Assembly: GCF_025766255.1 (NCBI RefSeq)
Contig: NW_026516664.1
Coordinates: 310,001 to 374,000, forward strand
Direction of reading: 5' to 3'
Length of the DNA stretch: 64,000 nt
Origin: Zychaea mexicana
Lineage: Eukaryota; Mucoromycota; Mucoromycetes; Mucorales; Lichtheimiaceae
The position numbers were made by a program, and so were the translations under genes. How positions within the stretch are numbered: the stretch's first letter is position 1; each line of letters begins with the position of its first letter. Below, in pieces: positions 12,444 through 24,271 of this stretch. The notes beneath the pieces are model-generated. The model was not told the DNA's origin and made no database searches. It worked only from the letters and a program-made list of their open reading frames with translations.

Positions 12444-13013
12444 CCTGCTCTTGTTACTCCTCATCGCCAACCTCATCGTCATCAAACTTTACTTAGCTGT
12501 GCTTCTTCCTTTAGAACAAGTAATGGTTTGATTCCTGCCGTCACCTTCTGTCTATCATACATTACATTCCCGATATGCCGGACTTGCTATATACCTCAGC
12601 GCAGTAATTCTTTTGTCCCGTTTTTCTCTGTTACTGTTTTATATGTTGCCAGGGAGAAAATGATGCTCAATTTTTATATTCAGTACATAAAGGAACAAGT
12701 GCTCGCCAGTGAGGAGAAGTTTAACTTTTTTTTGTTTACCGCGTTTTAAGTTGTCCATAAACAATAAAAATAAAGACGACCTACTTTTGTTTCTTCTTAT
12801 TCTGTTTGCTTTTTCTTTTTTTCTTGTGTCCCGGTCACTCCTTCACTTTTCATTCTTTGTAGTTTATAACAATAAGAGTAAAATCCCAAGAGGTACTCTC
12901 CTTTTGATCACTCTCTTTATCCACAAACGGCCGCTCTTTTTTCTGCAACTACTTCATTCTTATTTCTCAACTTCCTACTTGTTCTTCTTTTGTCGCTCCT
13001 TCCACAAAGCACC
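11301..13013. other. 1.7-kb gene-free region with GTT microsatellite
   Basis: Between CENP-W and the four-helix membrane protein. It contains a GTT trinucleotide run at 12412-12442 that produces poly-Cys or poly-Val artefact frames. No other gene-like feature is seen. Pyrimidine-rich sequence at 12770-13000 probably belongs to the downstream promoter and 5' UTR. Confidence 0.45.
12412..12442 (+). repeat. (GTT)n microsatellite
   Basis: About ten consecutive GTT units in non-coding DNA, flanked upstream by CTG/CTA triplets. Confidence 0.9.
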
Positions 13014-14209
13014 ATGGCAGCTAAAGCAGAACACGACGCTATCGCCCATATTACGTTATTAGTGATGGTCCAATGGATAAGCATAGCTGCCATCGTTCTC
13101 AACGCCATCGCACTGAACGTCGCCAGTAGCTCCAGCCAGGGCCTCATTGCGTCAAATCCTGGCCCACAAGATTATTTGCTGGTCGTCCTGGGAGCAATTT
13201 CGCTACTTGGCGCTTCGCTTTTACTATGTCTTCACCTCCACGTATTTCTCCAATTGATGGATAATCGTCCGTTCGCACCATCCAAAACAATCTTGGCGTC
13301 AGAAATGACAACTGGCGTCATTCTCATTGCTCTGTGGGCTTCAGCAACATCCATCATTTTGACCAATTACCATGGTGAGTATAGTAGTCCTGGTTGTGAA
13401 CTTCATAAGATAAAACGAAGCGAATAAGCCTAAAACCGTCATTGCCTTTGTTATCATGTAGTTTCATCTCCTTGCCGTTTGGATGGTACAGAATTCGTAC
13501 AACTGTACGGCCAAGCATGCGACTTACTCAATTACTCGATCGTTCTCGGTATGTGCTGTCAAAGACCTTGTGCTACATTATCTTTTCGTGACGCAACCAA
13601 TTATGAAGAATGCGACTAACACGAAAACCCAAAGCATTTGCCGCTGTTGGTGGCTGGCTGCTGGTCATCCTAGCTACACTGTTTACGCTGACACGATCGT
13701 CAATGCATGCATCTGTATTTACCGTTGAAAACCCTTATTTTACAAAACAATCAGCGAGCGCCTTTGCCCTTTGCGCCGACAGCAAGTCATCGACCATGCA
13801 ATCCATCGCGCCATATCAAAAACCAAAGTTCCCATCAGCAGCAATCGTGCCGTCATCAGCAACTAAGAAGATCGACAACAGCATGGATACCTCGGACTCA
13901 ATTCGTGCCATCTACAATCTAAGTTACAATGTACATCATCGGCAACAGTATGACAGTAAGCAACACCAGAAATCAAATGGAAAGTCGCTACGCGGAGATG
14001 CCAAGAGCTGGTGCTCAGATGATTCAGCTGCAACTACTGCAGCAGGACACGACGATTTAGAAGTTGGGGCCAAAGCATCTATGGAGTCTATCTCATTTGA
14101 CGATTTGCCACGTATCCAGGTCGGCATGTCTCGTATGAACCTATCGTTCTTCGCAGAGACGGAACAAGGACAAGATAAAAAGACGTCCAGCAGCTCATTA
14201 AAACCTTAA
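13014..14209 (+). CDS. Four-helix (MARVEL-like) membrane protein
   Basis: Three exons (13014-13374, 13462-13548, 13635-14209) give 340 aa. Four hydrophobic segments are visible: about residues 12-38, 55-80, 97-117 and 150-172. The loop between the third and fourth contains two Cys (CRLDGTE and QACDLL). The topology and length fit the MARVEL / claudin-like fungal four-helix group found at the plasma membrane or eisosomes, but I see no decisive signature. The C-terminal 160 residues are hydrophilic, Ser-rich and probably cytosolic. The start Met is in a good context (caccATGG). Membrane topology is confident; family is tentative. Confidence 0.72.
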
Positions 14210-14505
14210 CTGATTCATCTACTACATCTTTTCCTCCTCCTCCTTACTTCTGTAACGTGTTAACGAGTATCCTTCTTGTTTACATAATTTGGCTGCAAGA
14301 CGGCCAAGCAGTTATCCATACAGTCATCGTACCATCCATCATATTTTGCTTTTTTACAGCATAAAGATATCCTTTATATGTTTATTTCGTTTAAGACTTT
14401 TTTCTTTTGTTTAACGTAAACTTCCATTTCGACGCACGCAACAAACTCCATTCCTTTCCTTTTTCTACCGTATCAAAAACCATTAATGCTCACGCACAAA
14501 CTAGA

Positions 14506-14578
14506 TATTCGTAAATTTCATTTAACAAGTAATAAAGAGTTTTTTTACATGTGGTTTTTTTCTTCAAATTTACGAATA
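14506..14578. repeat. Short inverted repeat (13-bp perfect stem)
   Basis: TATTCGTAAATTT at 14506-14518 is repeated in inverted orientation at 14566-14578 around a 47-nt loop rich in T. It lies downstream of the four-helix protein gene and could form a hairpin in its 3' region. Confidence 0.6.
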
Positions 14579-14766
14579 CTATTTATTAGCGATGATTTAT
14601 TCACCCGGATGTTAGGTGAAAAAAATGCATGAAAAATCCAGAAAAACCCGTCAGCGGTGTAACCAAGCGTGTGACTGTTGGCTCACTCCAACCTGCGAGG
14701 GAAAGAGGTAAACACGCTCCGCGAAGCTCAATACACCCGATTTCCTTTCATTATATACGTTTCTCA

Positions 14767-15041
14767 ATGGCTGGCGCTTCTGCTTTTGGATTCCACCCTC
14801 ACTTTGCTGGTTTCTGGCACCGATTTGCCGGAAAGACCCTTGGCGCTAGCATGTGGTTCTGGATGATGTACCGTGCTAAGCAGGACGGTCCTGTTTTGCT
14901 GGTAATATATCTGAATTTACTACAAAACAGCCGTTTGCTTTTGAGTGACTTTCGGTTTATTGACACTGAATAATTGTGTAGGGCTTGCAACATCCTTGGG
15001 ATCACCACCACGATGACGGTCATGGCGAAGAACACCACTAA
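14767..15041 (+). CDS. NADH-ubiquinone oxidoreductase subunit NDUFB2 (AGGG type)
   Basis: Two exons (14767-14901, 14982-15041) encode 64 aa. The segment GFHPHFAGFWHRFAGKTLGA, then SMWFWMMYRAKQDGPVLLG and HPWDHHHDD, is the signature of the NDUFB2 accessory subunit of mitochondrial complex I as found in plants and fungi. One transmembrane helix lies between the amphipathic start and the His/Asp-rich tail. The intron is GTAATA...TGTAG, phase 0. With the B12D-like gene at 3176 it is one of two small respiratory genes in the window, but they are not adjacent. Confidence 0.88.
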
Positions 15042-15465
15042 AATGTTTTAACAGCATTAAGAAAACCTCCATTGACGAATTGTTAGCACACACACACACA
15101 CAACGTAAATGCACAACCCTGATCACCGAAATGAACGGATTTCTTTACACCTTTCCCCACCCAACAACCCACCAAAGTTTTTTTTTTGTTCTTTTGGGTA
15201 TATCACGTTTCTTAATAGATTTGCTTACATGCAATTTGTTTTAAAGATATCTTTAAACATTGGACGAGCTTGAACGCAATATGGATTAGTTTTATTTCAG
15301 CATGGTGTACATACAAAGGCCTCAAGTAATTTTTGAACGGTTGTGAGGGGGCGAATAGTTTTGATGATACAGATATGGGTATATACAAGGAAAAAATGGT
15401 CATTTTGGGTTGGCGGGTAGAGAAAGATGAATGAGGGATAGATAAAGTTGGTGGGATGAGGTTTC
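15042..15465. other. Intergenic, convergent gene ends
   Basis: 3' flanks of NDUFB2 and of the Trp-rich protein gene. A short CA run lies near 15089-15102. Nothing else is seen. Confidence 0.45.
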
Positions 15466-17223
15466 CTAGTTTGCTTTCTCTTTGTTGGTAGCGGTGTAGC
15501 TGGTCTGTGATTGCTCTTTGATCCATTCAGAAAGAGTTCTTTCAAGCGACTCAAAGGTCATCGCGGATACTTTGACTACCCAATCCTTCATTTCGGTTGT
15601 ATCGAGTTGCACGAGTGCCCAGCCATTCGAAACAGCAAGTTCCCATGCTTTGCTAAACACGTCGAGAATATACGGTGCATGTTTTTCGATCCACAGTGTC
15701 AAGTAAACGTAAAGTTGCTTACTCAGCAGCCATGTGTGATTCGCAGATTGCTGGATGCTGCGAATGGATGCTGCGAGAGTATGGTGACCATGAAGCTGGA
15801 CGGCAACCCATATTCTCGACGAAACAGATTGTGCAAACATCCACACGGCGATAATAGGGTCGGATACAGTGTCGGATACGAACCTGTAATACGCAATGAT
15901 AGTTGGTTGGACAAAAAAGTAAGCGCTGATCAAGGCAGGGCGTATTTGCCGTATGTAAAATGCCCATAACATTGTTGTTAGACGTTTGTATGCCTTTGCC
16001 AATGATGGCATGATCTCGTTCGTAAAGTAGGCGATGCACGGCATCAAGAGCTCGACGTTGTTGGTGAAGAAACCTGCTTGTTCTTCGATCAGCCAGACGA
16101 CGTTCGAAAAAAATACGGTTCTCATTTTTTGTAACCGCGTTTGAAAGCCATGCGACTCAATTACTGAAGCAATAAAATCAACAGTCGTAATGATCCCGCA
16201 TCGCGCGTTTCGTAATAAGGGTAAGGCAACCTGTTCCAGGGCTCTAGCCACTACCCATTTCATCTGCATGCTGGTCCATGATGCACTGCGGCTCACCCAG
16301 TCGTACATCCGCGTCGCCTTGATGAAACTCCATATTGTTGGAAGGGCTATGGTTGCGAGCCAAGTGAGATCGTTTTTAATGGATCGCAGCACTTGTTGAC
16401 TGCCATAGTAGAGCAAGACACCCAGTCGGTAGAACCGATAAACTGTCCATACTGTGGGTTTCCAGACAACCGCGGTCCAGACATTTGCCATATCCGAAGC
16501 CAACTGTTTCCAGTCATGTTGCTTAGCAAAACGTTGCCAAGCATCACCGAATTGGATCGAAATCTTGTGGGTCCATCGATAAAAGTGGACTATCCCGATA
16601 AACAAATGGTCGATGCAATGGATGGTCGCGGGTATGGCTGTGTACAATGCATACTGTTGAGTCTCATAACAGACATGCACGCCGCGTGTCGTCCACCATT
16701 GCTCGCACTGTGCGTATTTTGCTGGTAGCCAGACTGTCACTTTGTCAAAAAGCCAGGCGTCAATCATAGGTGCTGATTTTTCAATAAACCAAAGCGTCCA
16801 AAAGACTGAGCCGCGAATGCAATCTAGTAAAGCACGCGCAACAATATATACTGCTGCTAATGGCATTGCCAGCACATAATGTACAATAGATAGCTGTTGT
16901 TTTTGGGTTGTTGGTTTCTCGGTTTGTTTTTGTTCTCGCTGTTGTTCAGCGATCTGCTCGTCGTAACTTTCGTCGAAGCTTTTCGTGAGATTTGTGTTTA
17001 CGTTGCCATGCTGGGATCGCTGCTGCTGCTGCTGCTGCTGTGGCTGCTGTTGGTTCAAAGTCGTGCCTTTGACATGGTTAGCTCGGGATTGGGTCTTTTG
17101 AATCTGCCGCATTCGCCATGCAGGGTAATCTCGAGAGATCCTCCAAAGGAAGAAAAATAGAGTGACGAGAAGAAGACCTCGCCAGGAGAAAAGTGAAGTG
17201 AGGATGTAATTTAGCAAAATCAT
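15466..17223 (-). CDS. Trp-rich multi-helix membrane protein, unknown
   Basis: A single uninterrupted 585-codon frame, unlike its intron-rich neighbours. The N-terminus is a strong membrane anchor (residues 1-28, LLLVTLFFFLWRI), then a Gln-rich linker encoded by CAG/CTG repeats (about 55-72). From about residue 110 to 545 there is a series of 30-40 residue segments rich in Trp, Tyr and Phe, each with a moderately hydrophobic helix bounded by charged residues, for example GSVFWTLWFIEKSAPMIDAW and LWIEKHAPYILDVFSKAW. The spacing suggests an internal repeat of amphipathic or re-entrant helices. The C-terminus is charged (SEWIKEQ). I do not recognise a family. A role at the ER or a lipid surface is speculation. 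Confidence 0.75.
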   Translation of the reverse strand: MILLNYILTSLFSWRGLLLVTLFFFLWRISRDYPAWRMRQIQKTQSRANHVKGTTLNQQQPQQQQQQQRSQHGNVNTNLTKSFDESYDEQIAEQQREQKQTEKPTTQKQQLSIVHYVLAMPLAAVYIVARALLDCIRGSVFWTLWFIEKSAPMIDAWLFDKVTVWLPAKYAQCEQWWTTRGVHVCYETQQYALYTAIPATIHCIDHLFIGIVHFYRWTHKISIQFGDAWQRFAKQHDWKQLASDMANVWTAVVWKPTVWTVYRFYRLGVLLYYGSQQVLRSIKNDLTWLATIALPTIWSFIKATRMYDWVSRSASWTSMQMKWVVARALEQVALPLLRNARCGIITTVDFIASVIESHGFQTRLQKMRTVFFSNVVWLIEEQAGFFTNNVELLMPCIAYFTNEIMPSLAKAYKRLTTMLWAFYIRQIRPALISAYFFVQPTIIAYYRFVSDTVSDPIIAVWMFAQSVSSRIWVAVQLHGHHTLAASIRSIQQSANHTWLLSKQLYVYLTLWIEKHAPYILDVFSKAWELAVSNGWALVQLDTTEMKDWVVKVSAMTFESLERTLSEWIKEQSQTSYTATNKEKAN

Positions 17224-17518
17224 AATGATAATAGAAAGGAGTGCATATAAGAAGAGAAAAGAAAGTAATAGAAGGTGTCAAGTCCAAGAATTGCTTGGCA
17301 GACTCCACGCTGAAACGTTTCGATTTTAATGCACAAACAAGCTTAAATTCGTGTTCCCTTTGTGTCCAACCAATTTTGTAAGCTGTGATTCAGCAATATT
17401 AACTTGAGTTGTAGTTCTAAATAACAATGATAATATTATTATTAATCTTCGTTCCAAATTGTCGCGTATGTACAGAGAAATAAAAGGGACTGAATGCATT
17501 GTAGTTGGTCTTGTATTT

Positions 17519-19137
17519 TTAAGGTGTTCCATGAGGGCGTCGAGATGGTGTCGCTGATAGACGTCGTCTTGATCGCTTAAATCTTGTTTCTCGACGCAGA
17601 CGTCTACAAAATAAGAAAGATAGAGGTTATAATTCGGCTTGCGCTGTAATCGTAATGTGTGTATTTACCTCATGTTACGCTCCTGAGCAATCAGCAACTT
17701 CTCCAATTCTTCATTCGATAGTACTTCCATCTGTGGTGCCCAACTTGCTGCGTCTTCTATGTTTCTGAATCCGTTTAAGAGAGGTTCGGCAAGCTCTTCG
17801 TGTAGCGACTACATTGCGACAGCGATAGATGGATCAGAATACAGATACTTAATAGTCTTTTATATAAAGAAAGCTAACCTCGTCAACCCATCGCCTCTTG
17901 TGTCTGTAAAGCTGTTCCCGAATAGCATGAGCAATGATGGGAACATATTCGCCGCCCAGTCCAGCTTCAGCCGCCAGTTGTTTGCTAAATACTTCAGGTG
18001 CATTGTCCGACGTATTGTTTAAATCCCATTCAAAACGATCTCGCAGATTAATTTTGCCAATTTGTAAATCAAGCTAGATAATAGACAATAGCGAACTTAG
18101 CATGAATATGTTTTTGTTCGTTTTTGTATATTATTAAAGCACATACATTGATCACCACTCGGATGCTCTCTGAAGGTAGCTCAACTTCATGTACTGCTTC
18201 AAAATCCATCACTTGAGTTCGTATTGATTCAGCAATAAGCGGTACAAACTTGACAACTGGAAGCTCTAGATCTTCACATAGCAACTCTGCGAACTTTTCC
18301 GGTGACAAAAATTGCTCTGATAAAAGCCAAAAAAAAAGAGAGGGTTAGTAACACAGTCCATTGTCTGATCCTTGTAATCCATCGACGAAAATGCAGAGCA
18401 CGATCGCTCTCCTTACCGTTCATATTCCATAAGAACGCGTCCCGCAATTTCACCTCGTCCAAATCAATATCTAACCGAATTGGCACCAGTACTTCCTCCA
18501 TCTTAGATGCCCTTTCAAGTTCTTTCTCTGGAGGATAGATATGGTTCTTTTTACGCAACACTTTACGAAGTTCTGCTTGTGGTGGACCTTGACTCCCTGG
18601 CGTTGACGTCCGTCCAGCAGCGGCAGTGGCTGCAGCAGCAACAGCCGATCGTGTCCGCATGCCCGATGATGGTGTTCCTTCGTCTGAATCCTCCCCATCG
18701 TCGAAATCATCGTCGGATTCAGGAGCAAATCGTGGTTTTTTGTTTGTAAGGTAGCTGCTGGGCAATAACAACGCGTTGTCTTCAGATTGCTTTAATCGTG
18801 CGGGGTATGTCGAAAAAACGCCTTGTATATTGTGCGAGAAGCCTCTATTGACCATTTGTGACGGAAACATTGGGTGAGGATATGAAACGCGCCCTTGCAT
18901 GTGCGGTGGTGGATAGTGATGCATTGGATACTGCTGTTGCTGCTGCATTGGTGGAAAGTGCTGTTGTTGCTGTTGTGGAGGTGGTAATGGCTGCTGTTGT
19001 TGCATGTACGGCATCGGAACAAATGGTTGTTGATAATGTTGAAATTGTTGTTGCTGTGGATGTGCCATTGGCATACCACCAGCACTTGTTGGGTAAGACC
19101 CATTAGGTTGCAACGACGGTTGGTAAGGAATGGACAT
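17519..19137 (-). CDS. SNF5/SMARCB1-family chromatin remodeller subunit (Sfh1-like)
   Basis: Five exons: 19137-18417, 18316-18147, 18073-17879, 17808-17669, 17603-17519; 436 aa. The Gln/Pro/His-rich N-terminus (about residues 10-110) is followed by an acidic patch and the SNF5 domain with its two repeats. Repeat 1 includes LVPIRLDIDLDEVKLRDAF and LCEDLELP. Repeat 2 includes INLDLQIGKINLRDRFEWDL and EYVPIIAHAIREQLYRHKR. The C-terminal WAPQMEVLSNEELEKL and the basic tail RRLRRETRFKRSRRR favour the Sfh1/RSC form over Snf5. It is a core structural subunit of a SWI/SNF-type remodeller that contacts the nucleosome acidic patch. It is divergent from INTS4 across 149 bp. Confidence 0.92.
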
Positions 19138-19286
19138 TGTGTTTAAACAGAAAAAGAAAGCGCGCGAAGTGAAAAAAAAAACGTCAGCGGCAATTTTAAC
19201 TTCTTCAAATGCCGCGGAACCAATTTTCACTCTTTCTTGAGAGCGTATAAAAGAAAAAGGAACCACCGACGCATCCTCGGTTTCTC
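19138..19286. promoter_or_regulatory. Compact divergent promoter of SFH1-like and INTS4 genes
   Basis: Only 149 bp separate the two start codons. A weak TATA-like stretch (gtataaaag) lies at about 19246-19254 oriented toward INTS4. Role inferred from position only. Confidence 0.45.
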
Positions 19287-22200
19287 ATGAAGCGGTCCAC
19301 GAACGAGGTTGACTCGTCCTTTGACGGATCTGAGGCGCAGTACGTGTCGTATGTTTGAACGAATTTGATTTTGCTGGCAAATGCGTTTAATGTTGCTGTC
19401 ATTCCCCGAGGATCGCCCTGATCAATTTGAAATGCATTCTTTTTTCCTTTCGTAGCAGACTCTCTAACGATGTAAGGAATGGTATTGTTGCATTACATAG
19501 CAATAATATGGACTATATGCAAGCCAGCGGTGCCGACTGGAATCAGGTAAATGTGTTTACTACAGCGCGTTGAAGAAAAAGAAGTAGTAGTACGTTTGGG
19601 CTCGTTCGTTGGATCGCGACAAACTGACTTTTTTCGCTTGTCTTGAGTACAGTTGCGCTTGACGGATCTCGAGTCGTCAAACATACAGTTGCAGATACAG
19701 GTCCGTCCTCCCTTTAGTTCTTAAAAATTATAACTTTGTTGCATATGTATTGACAGTGCAAACTTTTCTCTCTTTTAGTGCCTGCGGCGGATAAGTACAA
19801 CAATTCCTATATTGATGCATGATCAGCAACAAGCAGTATTGGGATCCCTCTTGCAAATATTTCGCGAAACTACGAGCGAAGAAATAAAGGCATGCTACAT
19901 CACTTTTATTTATGGTTTTTGCCGGGCGATCTTTTAACAATCTATAAAACTTGTTTAGGGGATTGTTATGTCACTTGTTCAAAAGTTCATGGTCGTACCT
20001 CAAGTCAATGGCCCACTATTGTTCAAGGACCTGGTTCTTCGGGTACAAAAAGAGAAGTGACTCTTATCTCACGATAGCGATTACTTTTATGCATACTAAA
20101 TCACTGTTTGTACACAGCTATCGTCAAGCTCAACCTCAGTGCGCACTTTGTTATACAATTGCATTTACGACTTTCTCAAGGCAAGTTATTTGAAAAGACT
20201 AGAGCGATGCCACTTGTATTTTGGTGGGATATTAGCTAAATAACTTATTGGATGGGCATAATTAACTATTTCGTAGGCACGACAACTTTCGATTACTGTG
20301 GAGAACCATAAATCACTGACTCTTCTTTATGAAAAAGCTGTACTGGAGTTTGAGGAGCCAGACTATCGCGTGCGAGCTGCGTGCATTCGTCTATATTCAC
20401 TGCTACCATTTGTCTTTAAAGCCTATGCAGGCTTTCAGATCAGCGTTCTTGAAAATTTGAGTGAGATGAAAGTTCAGAAGCTTATAAGTCGATTTGTCCG
20501 TGATAATGATCCACGTGTTCGAAAAGTAAGCAGCAAATACTTGAAGGACCTCTCTGTGTGTGTCACTCTACTTTGAAACGACAATGGACTTGTAATTAAC
20601 TGAAGCGATCCGGTAACTTAGAGTGCGCTTGACTCATTGGTTGATATGCATTTACGTGGATCGCCACTCTATGACTCTCTCTACTCTTTGGCTGTCGTCT
20701 CATTGCGCGACGATTTTGAAGAAGTTCGACTTGGAGGTCTTAATCTCATATGGTATTTCTATTCGAACTCTCTATATCATGAATTACAAATATGATAACA
20801 CAGAAAATATGCTAATTGTACATCAAACACGCAATTATCAGGGCAGTGAGTTCATTGAATCCCGATATTCTATTATGGTTGCCCAAGGACGGTCCATATG
20901 AGACTGTTCGCTTGATCGATGATGCTTTCTCGAAAATTTGCGACCTGGTCAACGATGTATCTGTTGTAATTCGGACAAAGGCGTGTGTGATCATGTCGTC
21001 ATATCAACATGTCAATGCAGATATCTTATCACAAACATTCAGCAAGCAAATCATGTCACGATTAAGACGCAGGTTCGACCGCAAGAGACAACGCAAACAT
21101 GAAGTGAGTATCCATACTCTATAGTTCATGTATGTATGTCATTTTTACACATTTGTTTTGTACTTTTTGCAGATTATTCCCGTAGCAGAAGGGGATATGG
21201 ATGTGGAAACGGAGGAATTCCGCATCATGGATTCTGGTGCCTGCGGTGCTTTTGTACATGGTCTTGAGGACGAATTTCAAGAAGTACGCAATGCATCCAT
21301 CGGTATGTGACTAGCTGTTTGAATTGGCAGTTTGTAAAGAAGTGATCATAATCATTCGGCTTTTTTACGTATTAGATTCCATTTGCGAACTTTGCATGTA
21401 TAATGGGCATCTTGTGAACAAGGCTGTGGATGCTCTCGTTGGTAAGTAGTTATGAGCTAATAACTGCTAGCCATCCTTTTATGTTTCTAATGATCGACTT
21501 CTTATTATATCAGATATGTTTAACGATGAGATCCCCCAAGTGCGTATCAATGCGATCAACAGTTTGCGCAAAATCGGTACCCGCTGGCCTTTGAAATTTG
21601 ATATAGAGCAATTGGAAATTTCCGCCGGTACTCTAGACGATTTTGATCAGACAACACGATTCACAACGCATGACCTTCTGGCGTAAGTTTGTAAAAAAAG
21701 GAAAGAAAAAGAAGGTACTTTGAAAGCTAAAAAGTTGATTCGTAGTGTTGTTGAAATTGAAAACGAAGAGTCGCTCTTGCTTTTAATGACCGAGCTAATG
21801 GAAAATATCAAACGATATCCTCAAGACTTATTATCAATATATCGTTGTATACGTGAAGTTGGTAAAAGACACCCAGCTATAGTTGGTAAGTTGCTACTTG
21901 AGGGCAGCAGATCGTATCCGTTATACAACATACGTTTTTGGTACGAGGTCTAATCACGTGCAATAGCTAAATGCCGCAAAAGCTTGTTTGACATTGATAA
22001 TCGCTATTTGACCAAAGAACCTAGCATTGAAAGTCCTGTTTGTAAGTGTCTATATATAAGTGGAGTCGCTGCTGACCATAATGTACTTTTTAACTTACAA
22101 GGAATTGGATAGATACCGCCCGCGTAATACTACTTGTAAATGCTGTAGTATCACAGCCTTCATTAGCCACGGATCTACCATCATATATGTTCCAACACTT

Positions 22201-24115
22201 TGCTTATTATCGAAGAAAATACCCAGATTGTGTCCAAGACATACGGGTAACAAATAATTGGCGTAACAATTTTAATCACTACACAGCCAGAATACAAATC
22301 TAACTTCTTTCTTCTTTTTTTCCAGGTGCTCCATGAAAATGGGTTGATGAAGAGCCCGGAATATGCCAGCATTGATGGATTTGTTTCTGAGACAGGTAAC
22401 GCCTACCATGTTCTTTTATTTCAATAATTATTGCTAGGCATATGATTAATCACTATTGGCGATAAGTTGCAAAGATGAGTCTGAGAGATATCTCGGAATA
22501 CACAACAACGACATCACATTTATTACAAATCGTAAAACGCCAAGCCGAACGATGGGAATATTCTGCAGCATTAGCGACGATACAAGATGCTATCAAGTGA
22601 GTCGTTTTCCCTTATCATCCTGGAATGTGAGAGTTATTTAGCTTACCTCATCCTCTTATAAAAAGGAACTATAAATATATCTGTACACTACGGCCGTCCG
22701 GGAATGTGCGCTTAGCAATTACATACCTTGAATGCTACGAATTGGTATTGAGGGTAAGATACTGCTCGTTTTATATACATGTATGTACACGTGAAACATT
22801 ATACTAACCGTAAGGGGATCAGATAAAACAAAACTTTGGGACGCCATCATTTGCATCAACAGCACAAATCGCTGCCACCAACCTACTTCAAGCGTCTTAT
22901 ATCATGCAATACAGCTTTATCGGTCTCTCGGCATGGAACATGCAAGCTATAATCTACTTTCGAATCCTCGTCAGCATCGTGTGGACGTTTGGTATAATCA
23001 AAGACATGCCAGTGTAAGTGATTATAAGCACCCGAATATGCTTGCTCAAGATCTTCTCTGATTCTTCTTTTTTTTTATAACAAAAACGACATAGTACCAG
23101 TTCAGCCTTCAAACTTCAAAGTATTTTCATTGCTTTTGTTAATCGTATCGATCAAATGAGTCGGTAGGTTGAATAGTGAAAAACATGTCTGGAAAATTGT
23201 GGAAAAGGTAGAATTCTTTACTAAATGTGCGAGTTAGACATTTGGATAAGGAAATCTACCAAATGCTATCTATTGGCGATCTTAGAAGTATCCTCGTTAA
23301 AATAAGCACGGACCCTACTGCTGCAAAATGGGTTGGATTGCACTCGTTTCTGACGGTAAGCATCCTTTTTGACGTATACTCCCTTAGATAGACATGAATT
23401 GACATTGGGTTGTTCTTGTATGTATCTTAGGGCTTCCTCCCTATGGAATTGGATATAGATACTGCCGTGAAACACACAAGCGCAGAAATCACTAATCCGC
23501 AACCTAACCCGGACAAACCGCTCAAATTCAAATCCAACATACGGGTCAACTTGGACGTTGAAGCAATTATATACAACTCCAGCGATATCTACGATATTGC
23601 CATCGAGGTAAATTTGACATCATGGATGTTCTCTTTGGTAATGATAAAGCCTAGACATTAACGGGTTTTCATTGTTGTTATTGCTACTCTTAGATCACCA
23701 ATCCGGATCAAAGTAGTCAAGTATATTGGCCAGTATCAAACGATTTTATACCAACCACACCCTTCTGCTACAAACTAAAAGCCAAGGTTGAACTACACTA
23801 TTCGGGCTGGACAGGTAAAAGAACCACAAAGATATCTAGCGCCTTGATTTGGTTTTACAGAAATTGACGACTGGCTTTCTTTACTTCGCAGAACCTTGTA
23901 ATATTACTTTGCGAATAGTTCGATCATTTGAACCAGATTTAGCAGGTTTGGATGGTTACATAATGAAGTATCCTAATGCCGAATCATCCAACACACACTT
24001 TGCACAACACTCTCAAGATGTCGTATCCATTCCTATTAGCGATCCAGTACTTTACAACATCCATCCTTATTCCAAAAAAGCTCAAGCATCCTCTGGAAAA
24101 CCAGTATTCGCATAA
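19287..24115 (+). CDS. INTS4: Integrator complex subunit 4 homologue
   Basis: Twenty-three exons can be joined in frame to 984 aa, close to human INTS4 (963 aa): 19287-19348, 19456-19546, 19779-19889, 19959-20042, 20118-20180, 20277-20525, 20622-20752, 20842-21103, 21173-21302, 21376-21441, 21514-21682, 21746-21885, 21967-22041, 22113-22246, 22326-22395, 22467-22596, 22666-22753, 22823-23013, 23095-23163, 23238-23355, 23431-23607, 23694-23814, 23892-24115. HEAT repeats carry family hallmarks: RFVRDNDPRVRKSALDSLVD, RLIDDAFSKIC, SGACGAFVHGLEDEFQEVR, and DMFNDEIPQVRINAI. The C-terminal beta domain (KPLKFKSNIRVNLDVEAI) is also as in INTS4. INTS4 scaffolds the INTS9/INTS11 endonuclease that cleaves snRNA and other nascent RNAs. 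Two introns appear to begin with GC (19890, 20181). Confidence 0.9.
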
Positions 24116-24271
24116 ACCAACTCACTGTCTTTTTTTCATTCCCTCAGTCTCACCACTGATATCATGTAAATAATGTCACACCGCTCGAATCATATAAGCA
24201 CATACACTGCACACACATGTGCCAAACAACAAACAGAACTAAATTGAAATACTGCACTTTATGCAAGCTCT

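Noticed and set aside
12324..12749. Poly-Cys frame on the plus strand
   Set aside because: Produced by the GTT/TGT microsatellite; no biological Cys pattern or signal peptide.
22042..22112. Acceptor at TTACAAG (about 22101) for INTS4 exon 14
   Set aside because: It gives an immediate stop with the GTAAGT donor. The acceptor at GGATAG (22112) keeps the frame and matches the INTS4 PxY...VLLxNA segment.
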